Positions 57,430-64,000 of a stretch of DNA of 64,000 bases are shown here, piece by piece. The stretch's first letter is position 1. Each line of letters opens with the position of its first letter. The notes under the pieces were generated by a model, which was given only the letters and a program-made list of their open reading frames with translations, searched no databases and was not told the DNA's origin. Position numbers and translations under genes: made by a program. Source of the stretch: Anaeramoeba flamelloides (lineage: Eukaryota; Metamonada; Anaeramoebidae); NCBI GenBank assembly GCA_027625915.1, contig JANTQA010000023.1:16740001-16804000 (forward strand), read 5' to 3'.

Positions 57430-57973
57430 TAAACCCAAATTCAACATTATTAACAGACACAAATTCAATCTTTGCAAAAAAAAAAACTGATTTTTTAAAT
57501 TTCCAAAAAAAGATTGAATTAGAACCATTTACTAATAGGTTAGCAATTGTTTATAAAATTCAATACCAAAAAAACAAAAAAAATATAGAATATCAATACT
57601 AATAAAGTATCGGGGTGTTAAAATTCTGGAGATACCTATCAACAATGTATATTGGAAACTTTGTTAAAATTTAATTTAATAATTACTGATCGATCAATGG
57701 TTAGATATCATCAACTAATTTTAGTTGAGTTCTTCTCTTTTGAAAAAGAACCATTTTCAACCTAATATCAATCTTTTCAAAAAAAATTATTAAAAAAAAG
57801 AAACAAGTTAGGCAATTCAAAAAATGAAAAGAAAATAAAAAAATTAAAGAAGAAAAAAATTATTTTCCTATTTTTCAAAAATTCAAAAATATTTGCAATT
57901 TGAATGAAATTATATTACTCTGATTGTTTGGACCATTTTTACTTTGTAAAAATTATGAATTCTATTTTAGACG
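57430..57973 (-). mobile_element. ~545 bp TIR element, family B
   Basis: TAAACCCAAATTCAACATTA at the left and AATTATGAATTCTATTTTAG at the right. The interior aligns with 27736-28275 in the same orientation (GATCGATCAATGGTTAGATA, GTTGAGTTCTTCTCTTTTGA, GATTGTTTGGACCATTTTTA). More diverged than the other copies, so probably older. Confidence 0.7.
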
Positions 57974-59272
57974 TTACATGTATAAAAAATTACCAAAAAT
58001 GACCAAAAAAGATTGAAACACTATTATGAACTTTCAGAAAAAAAAAAAAAACCAAATCTACTAAAAGACAAACAATAAGAAAAGTTCTTACTAATAATAC
58101 CTTTTCCTAACATTCAGCAATAAGAAGAAATTATCATAAGAGCAACATGTACTATATCTTGATATTTAAAAAAATATAGATAAAAATACCCACAAATAAT
58201 AAAAAAAAAATCAAAACCTTCAAAAAGAAGTAAGAATTGAAATATCTTACAGTAATACTCACTAACCATTTGTTTTACAAACTCAAAAAGGGAATATGGA
58301 TATCAAACTTAGTAAAAATTAAAAAATTGAAAAAAATTTTTTTTATTGAATTTATTATTAGTGTTTTATAAAAAAGAAATTTACATCAATTGAACTTATT
58401 TTATTAAAGTGAAAATATAACACCTATCTTTACTTTGAATTGTTTTGACATGGTTTTTTAATAAATCAATCACGTTTGTGAACTTGAAGTAACTATTATT
58501 TCTTTCAAATTTAACTTTTTTGAATTTCAAATACCCCCTTTTAAAAAGTTTGACAATGTATATTAGATTACACGATCTTCTACAGAATGGATATTTATTA
58601 TTTGATTTCATTAAATCGTTTGGAAATTTAATATTGCATAATAAAAAAGAAGAAAATACAGAGAATTATTTTTTTTCATAAAAAAAAACCTTTTGAATTT
58701 TAATTAATATTTTATTTATAATCACATTTTTAGGGATTTTCACGATTTTAGATTAATATCACAGTTTCTTGATATTCTGTTGTTTCTCCCATCTTGTAAT
58801 CCAATACTCTTTTGTTTTTTTTTTACCTAACAAGATCTCAAACAAATTTTTTCCAGATTTGTATGCAATTTAAGTCTTTATAATACCCGTTTGGCCCTTA
58901 TAACGAATCCAATTGTTTCCGAATATCATCATTTCTAATTTCTTTAACTTATTTATTGAAATAAAAAAATCAAAAAAAAAGTAAAAAAATCAAAAAAAAA
59001 CACCAAGCATCTCAAAACACCCACTTACTTTTCAAACTTTCCTAAATTGCCATAAGTTGCTTAATTTAATCTTTATAGAATTAACATAAAACCATTCTAA
59101 ATAAGAAAGATTCTTCCGAATTAAAAATTATAAGAGTATTCTTTTTATTTATATTATTTTTATAAGAACCAAATTTAAAATCAAAATAGAAATCAAAAAC
59201 CAAAATTAAAAATCAGAATTTAAACCAGAATTAGAAAACATAAAATTTGAACAAGAATCCATCTCTTGAGAA
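57974..59272. other. Downstream flank of the PH-like gene with possible coding remnants
   Basis: Minus-strand translation of about 58855-58750 reads AYKSGKNLFEILLGKKKTKE then YWITRWEKQQNIKKL and a stop. Another frame at 58611-58396 reads MKSNNKYPFCRRSCNLIYIV and continues for 71 codons. Both have protein-like composition and the same orientation, so they may be pieces of one small gene or a decayed one. The first stretch is vaguely chromodomain-like. I cannot connect them. Confidence 0.3.
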
Positions 59273-62200
59273 TTAATCTTTTTGATTTGATAATGCATTT
59301 CCTAATGAACTATTTTGTGCTGCCATTCTGCGCTTTATTGTACGGAATTTTCTGGAGAAATCTTTAGCGGAATCCTTTGTGTCAAATAATATTGGTTCGC
59401 GTTTACCATCGGGCAAAACCAAGCAAGTTATTGTAGGGTTATTTTTAGCAATTAAAACCTTCATTTCTTGAGAAATTTCAAATTGGTTTAAGTCATTGCC
59501 TTTTATTAAATTGATTGAATTTCTTGTTAAAGATAAAGACCCTCTTAATTGCTTTTTTGATTTGTTTGATTTAAAACTTAAAACTTGATAATTTGATTGC
59601 AATTTTTGTTTTGTTTTGTTATTTGCTGTTTGTTTTGTTTTTTTATTTACCTTAATTTTTGTTTTTTCATTTGCTTTAATTTTTGTTTTTTTACCATTTT
59701 TACTTTTGGTTTTATTATTTTCTTTACTTTTGGTTTTTTTATTTTCTTTACTTTTTGTTTTTTTATTTTCTTGACGTTTTGTTTTTTTATTTTCTTTGCT
59801 TTTGTTTTTTTTATTTTCTTTACTTTTTTCTTTTTTATTTTCTTTACTTTTTGTTTTTTTATTTATTTTTTTATGTTGTTTTTTACCATGATGACTGTTA
59901 TTCCTTAAATGAGGATTTAATGTATTTAATTCTTTTATAAACTGGGCTCTTTCATATCTATTAATGAAACTAAAAATGTATTCTTGATTTTGAAATGATA
60001 GTTTAGCAATACTTTCTTGACTTTTATTTATAAAAATACCCATTTCTTTAGTAAAGGGGTATCTGTGTTTTTGGTTTAAGGTATCTATAATCAAAAAATT
60101 GGAAGTTAAAAGAATATAAGAATTGCCATCAATAACTTCACTTTCGTTATCACATAATTTAATCGAAAATTTGTCAAAATCATCTACTTTAATTCTTGGT
60201 GCTTGCTTTTTATGTAAAATTAAATTTTTTTTGAAAATTTGAAATAATTTAACAAATTTAATATTCTTATCTTCATCTTCAAATTCAAGGAAATAAAAGT
60301 GTTTGTTTTCTAAATAAGTAATTTTGATTATATTTGGATGATCAAAATTTTTTAAGATTTTAATATTTTTTATTTTCTCTTTAATGATTTCATTTCCCAT
60401 TGAAATTGACGATCCTGCGTTGGCTTGATTTTTTGTCTCATTTCTATTTCCATCAAGCTCAACATTTTTATTCATTTGAACAGTAACAAATTCGTGATCA
60501 ATAAAAATTATGCCCTTTGCTAAAGTATTAAAACTTGTATCCACTTTCCTAATTTTAGATTTATTCAGATTTGAAATTGTGAGATTTTTTTCAGAATTAA
60601 AAGTTAATCTAGATTCATTAAATTCTTGTAATATTTTTTCGTTGCGGAAAGAAATCCTTAGCCAATTGCCATCTGCAAATTGTAATTTTACCACATTTGG
60701 ATCAATTAAATCGTAATATAATCTATTATCCTGTAAATAATATGTTGATTTTTTTTTATTTTTTTTTATTTCTTTCATATCTTTCACTATATTAATTTCT
60801 TTTTCATCTTCTGATAAGTCTGAAGAGTCTAATTTACCAAATTCAAAAAGTGTCACTTTATCTTTATCCTCTTCTTGTTCCTCTTCCTCTTCCACTTTTT
60901 TTTCGTCTTCGTCTTCATCTTCATCTTTTTTTTTTTTTTTTTTTTTAAGTGATTTGTCTTTAACATCTTTTTTATTTTTATCATCACTTTTATTGAGATA
61001 AATTTCATCATCATTGTCACTGTTGTCATATGCATCATCATCCTTATTACTACCAATAATATCATCCTCGCTATCATTATCTGAATTAATTTGCGAAGTA
61101 ACAGTTAACTTTCCAGTGCCAAAAGTTAGTTTACAATTTTTGATTAACTTTGCATTTTCAATTACAGTAGTAATAAAAATCTTTTTATCATTCGAAACAC
61201 GTTCATCTAAGAAATATTTTCGAGCACTATTGAATGATCTTTTAAATTTAGAGCTTGTTTCAATATTTTCAAATCTTAAATCTATATATTCGTTATAATC
61301 CAAATTCAATATTAATTTTTTTTGATTTGTTTTATGTGATTTTAAATAATTTTCAAAGCCATAAGGCAAAATAAATGAATCAATGTTGGTTTTAATTTTA
61401 AAATGATCTGTATGAATATAAATGCTTGCAGATTTTAATCCTAAGGGGCTTTTAATTTTGCAATCAAACTGATTTGCTACAATTAATTGATTTGATAAAT
61501 TTGTATTTTTTTTTCTATTAAAATCTAAAACGAAACCTTTTTTTTCCTCTGGTGTAGAAAAACCAATAATAATGCAATGGTTTTCATCAAAAATAAATTT
61601 CCCAACTAAAGATGATTTATTAATAACCAATTTTGAAAAAATATTATATTTTCTACAAATTATCAAATTATTTATTTTATTATTACTATTACTATTACTA
61701 TTACTATTACTATTATTAATGTTGCTGCTTTCTGTTGTTATTGATTTTGTTATACTTTTTGGTAATTGTAAAATAAAATGATCTTTATTTAATTGAATGT
61801 TGCAAATACCATTATATTCATGTAATGAATTAAATAATGAAATTGGATAACTAGTTGAATTATAACCAAAGCCAAAGCCAAAATTAAAATCAAATAAATC
61901 ATTAATTATCTTGGAATCCTTTGTATTGTGAATGCCATTCTCAATTTGTTTCCCCCCATTCGAATCATTCCCTTTCTTATTCTGAATAATATATTCGAAT
62001 TTAGATTTCAAGATTTCATTAAAGCCTTCCGTGGTAAATAAATTTTTTTCCATTTCAAGTATTTCGGTAATTCTCCTCAGACTTTTTTTATTGGGGGTTG
62101 TGATTGGTACCCAACGATTAAAACCAATTTTAAAAAAAGATTTTTGAAATTCGATAAAGCTATTGAGTATTAAATCACGATCAAAATAATTTTTTGTTTT

Positions 62201-64000
62201 AAAAATTAATTTTTGATTGTTATTTAATTCTATGAAAAATACCGGTTGAATTGGGTGCAGAACAATATGTTGAGTAAACTTATATTTTTTTTTAAGAAAT
62301 GTTGTATAATTTAATTGATTCTTAATGCTGTCATTTTGATTTTTATTATTAGGATCAAGTTTTTCAGAAACGGCTATTTCAAAATGATCCCTATTTAATT
62401 TAATTAAAGATTTTACAATCGAGCCATTTACAAATAAATCAACTTCAAAATAGCAATGACCAATCCTTAAATAATCCTTTAATTTGCATTTAATAAAACG
62501 TGATTGTTGTATATGCTGTTTTTTAAAGCTGACTAAGGGCGAATCACATAAATGTGTTTGATAAATTGAGGAATTAGTGATGTTTTGAATAACACATCCA
62601 TTCCCATTAATATCAAAATTACTTATAAAGATATGAAAGTTCTTTTCTAATCTTTTTAAATAATTCTCGAAATTTATTGTATTTTCGATTTCATTTTCAT
62701 TTTCATTTTCATTTGTTTGGCAAAGAGCCATTCTTGGAAATTCATATTTTTCAATTGGTATCCTTGACCAAATACAAAATTGCGTTGAGTTTTGATATTT
62801 GAAAAAATTTGTTTCATTTTCATTGCATTTTGCTTTCTTTTTTTTATCGAACAATTGCTGAGAAATTATTGCATTTTTTTTTGCTTTGGAGCTAATAAAT
62901 CTTCTTAGCACTTCAACAATTAATAAATGCTGTCTATTGTTCGAGCATTCAATAAATAGTGAATATCCTCCTTTAAGACTATTAATAACTAATTCAATAA
63001 ATAATTGATTATTGTTTTGGGGTTTGTATGCCTTTTTGAAATTTTGTTTTTTCTTTTCCTTATTTGCGTCCTCATCTTTTACCAGATCTTTTTCTTGGTC
63101 GTCCTTTTCGTTCTCTTTTTTTTTGTTCTTTTTGTTGTCTTTTTTGTTCTTTTTGTTGTCTTTTTTGTTCTTTTTGTTGTATTTTTTCTTCTTTTTGTTG
63201 TCTTTTTTGTTCTTTTTGTGGTCTTTTTTGTTCTTTTTGTTGTCTTTTTTCTCTTCCTTATCCTCTTCCATATCCTTATTCGTTTCCACTTCCACTTCCA
63301 CTTCCACTTCCACTTCCATAACCATTTTCTTTACTTTCTCTTTATTCTTATTCTTTTTTTTTTTTTTTGTTGTTGTTGTTGAGGGTATTGGGTATGTTGT
63401 TCTTTCTTTGATCATAATTAATGAAGAGTCGTAAAAAAATTTTAATTCGTTTTCTCCTGGAGTATTCATGGAAAGGAATTCTTCAGTGATACACAAAGAC
63501 GCAGATTCTAATTTGTTCTTTCTATTCATAATTTTGACTAAAAATTGTGCTCGGGAATCAGAAACTAACCTCCTTACCAACGCACCTCGTTCAATTCTTT
63601 CATTAACCAATAAATTACCCTGCACCTGTGGGCATTCTAAAGCCCTTTCGTTATACCATTTAAACATTGAAAAGGATCCCAAAAATAATTGTAATTCTTT
63701 TTGCTGTTGAAATTCAACCAAGTATTTGGTTGTGGGTGACACTTTCAATTCAACACAATTTGAAATGCTGTTTTCACTCAATTTTGCTTGTTGGCTAAAC
63801 CCATTTTCAAACTTGTACTCATTGGTTCTTAGGCCTGGCATTGTTATTGTTAAACTTTTGGAACTTAATGTGATTAGTGATGGGTGTGGCACCAGCGACT
63901 TTGCTTTTTTTATTTGGGTGGTTACAGAAAAAACAGCAGAGCCCCTTGTAAACAATTCAACAATCTCTAAAGATGTGCTATGATCTACTCTTCGTTCTGT
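59273..64000 (-). CDS. Giant tandem PH-like repeat protein (partial, 5' end beyond the window)
   Basis: One uninterrupted frame of 1,575 codons that is still open at the right edge, where the sequence reads TERRVDHSTSLEIVELF, so the start lies outside. I see about nine units of 90-130 residues, each a run of beta strands followed by an amphipathic helix, as in PH-like folds. Helices include LGSFSMFKWYNE, QHLLIVEVLRRF, RDLILNSFIEFQKSF, SKFKRSFNSARKYF, KILQEFNESRLTF, YERAQFIKELNTL and SAKDFSRKFRTIKRR. A recurrent strand motif is L..DHF.I. Units are joined or interrupted by low-complexity tracts: Lys/Asn/Asp-rich with EVEVEV (about residues 210-325), Ser/Asn (about 765-775), acidic (about 970-1085) and KSKENKKT repeats (about 1375-1465). 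The role may be membrane-lipid or protein binding at a scaffold; this is inference. No catalytic domain was seen. Confidence 0.8.
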   Translation of the reverse strand, partial: TERRVDHSTSLEIVELFTRGSAVFSVTTQIKKAKSLVPHPSLITLSSKSLTITMPGLRTNEYKFENGFSQQAKLSENSISNCVELKVSPTTKYLVEFQQQKELQLFLGSFSMFKWYNERALECPQVQGNLLVNERIERGALVRRLVSDSRAQFLVKIMNRKNKLESASLCITEEFLSMNTPGENELKFFYDSSLIMIKERTTYPIPSTTTTKKKKKNKNKEKVKKMVMEVEVEVEVEVETNKDMEEDKEEKKDNKKNKKDHKKNKKDNKKKKKYNKKNKKDNKKNKKDNKKNKKKENEKDDQEKDLVKDEDANKEKKKQNFKKAYKPQNNNQLFIELVINSLKGGYSLFIECSNNRQHLLIVEVLRRFISSKAKKNAIISQQLFDKKKKAKCNENETNFFKYQNSTQFCIWSRIPIEKYEFPRMALCQTNENENENEIENTINFENYLKRLEKNFHIFISNFDINGNGCVIQNITNSSIYQTHLCDSPLVSFKKQHIQQSRFIKCKLKDYLRIGHCYFEVDLFVNGSIVKSLIKLNRDHFEIAVSEKLDPNNKNQNDSIKNQLNYTTFLKKKYKFTQHIVLHPIQPVFFIELNNNQKLIFKTKNYFDRDLILNSFIEFQKSFFKIGFNRWVPITTPNKKSLRRITEILEMEKNLFTTEGFNEILKSKFEYIIQNKKGNDSNGGKQIENGIHNTKDSKIINDLFDFNFGFGFGYNSTSYPISLFNSLHEYNGICNIQLNKDHFILQLPKSITKSITTESSNINNSNSNSNSNSNNKINNLIICRKYNIFSKLVINKSSLVGKFIFDENHCIIIGFSTPEEKKGFVLDFNRKKNTNLSNQLIVANQFDCKIKSPLGLKSASIYIHTDHFKIKTNIDSFILPYGFENYLKSHKTNQKKLILNLDYNEYIDLRFENIETSSKFKRSFNSARKYFLDERVSNDKKIFITTVIENAKLIKNCKLTFGTGKLTVTSQINSDNDSEDDIIGSNKDDDAYDNSDNDDEIYLNKSDDKNKKDVKDKSLKKKKKKKDEDEDEDEKKVEEEEEQEEDKDKVTLFEFGKLDSSDLSEDEKEINIVKDMKEIKKNKKKSTYYLQDNRLYYDLIDPNVVKLQFADGNWLRISFRNEKILQEFNESRLTFNSEKNLTISNLNKSKIRKVDTSFNTLAKGIIFIDHEFVTVQMNKNVELDGNRNETKNQANAGSSISMGNEIIKEKIKNIKILKNFDHPNIIKITYLENKHFYFLEFEDEDKNIKFVKLFQIFKKNLILHKKQAPRIKVDDFDKFSIKLCDNESEVIDGNSYILLTSNFLIIDTLNQKHRYPFTKEMGIFINKSQESIAKLSFQNQEYIFSFINRYERAQFIKELNTLNPHLRNNSHHGKKQHKKINKKTKSKENKKEKSKENKKNKSKENKKTKRQENKKTKSKENKKTKSKENNKTKSKNGKKTKIKANEKTKIKVNKKTKQTANNKTKQKLQSNYQVLSFKSNKSKKQLRGSLSLTRNSINLIKGNDLNQFEISQEMKVLIAKNNPTITCLVLPDGKREPILFDTKDSAKDFSRKFRTIKRRMAAQNSSLGNALSNQKD
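59620..59890 (-). repeat. Coding tandem repeat KSKENKKT in the PH-like protein
   Basis: Repeated 21-24 base units encode variants of KSKENKKT (KSKENKKEKSKENKKNKSKE and so on), degenerating toward KIKANEKTKIKVNKKT at the C-terminal side. They form a long basic linker before the last PH-like unit. Confidence 0.8.
63105..63330 (-). repeat. Coding tandem repeats KKDNKKN and (EV)n
   Basis: Unit GACAACAAAAAGAACAAAAA encodes KKDNKKN repeats, next to five or six EV codon pairs at about 63284-63318. The tract sits inside the second PH-like unit between its strands and its C-terminal helix rather than between domains. Confidence 0.8.

Noticed and set aside
59597-59940. Phe-rich plus-strand frames opposite the PH-like gene
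   Set aside because: They are antisense shadows of Lys/Asn-rich coding repeats; composition is fully explained by the minus-strand gene.
63005-63434. Three overlapping plus-strand frames rich in Phe, Leu and Ser
   Set aside because: Antisense of the KKDNKKN and EV repeats of the PH-like protein.

Overview
The window is very AT-rich eukaryotic DNA with spliceosomal (GT-AG) introns, long A/T homopolymers, and intergenic or intronic space packed with short interspersed repeats. Every confidently reconstructed gene ends in TAA. The gene set (an RCC1-repeat plus BTB protein, a Rab24-type GTPase, PP1, a 26S proteasome ATPase, an SPFH protein, a TOM1/THH1-type 7TM protein and a very long PH-like repeat protein with Lys/Glu/Asn-rich inserts) suggests a free-living unicellular eukaryote, plausibly amoeboid and of the Anaeramoeba type. 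That assignment is inference; no rRNA or tRNA gene is present to confirm it.

Layout. 0.5-8.2 kb: PP1 catalytic subunit (minus, 7 exons), whose 5.8 kb third intron holds an 822 bp foldback element and a tRNA-derived SINE. 8.2-12.9 kb: no gene recognised. 12.9-14.8 kb: TOM1/THH1-like 7TM protein (minus, 3 exons). 16.5-18.7 kb: RCC1/BTB protein (minus, 2 exons). 22.1-25.8 kb: proteasome ATPase Rpt4/PSMC6 (minus, 4 exons). 27.6-29.2 kb: a decayed Tc1/mariner transposon with a smaller TIR element nested in it. 32.1-40.3 kb: Rab24-like GTPase (minus, 5 exons) whose two long introns carry most of the repeats there. 45.5-47.3 kb: SPFH/stomatin-like protein (plus, 3 exons), the only plus-strand gene. 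48-59 kb: sparse, with two or three short hypothetical membrane proteins and more repeats. 59.3-64.0 kb: one uninterrupted minus-strand reading frame of at least 1,575 codons that runs off the right edge and encodes about nine PH-like units.

I assembled the spliced genes by matching exon translations to conserved family sequence and requiring GT-AG borders with matching phase. PP1 (323 aa), Rpt4 (388 aa), the Rab (204 aa) and the SPFH protein (362 aa) all come out in frame at about the usual family length. The genes are unrelated housekeeping or signalling functions (dephosphorylation, proteolysis, vesicle traffic, membrane scaffolding) and show no operon-like logic. The most unusual content is the PH-like array, the nested small transposable elements including one long TIR element that seems to carry inverted gene fragments, and an unrecognised two-ORF repeat present in two inverted copies.
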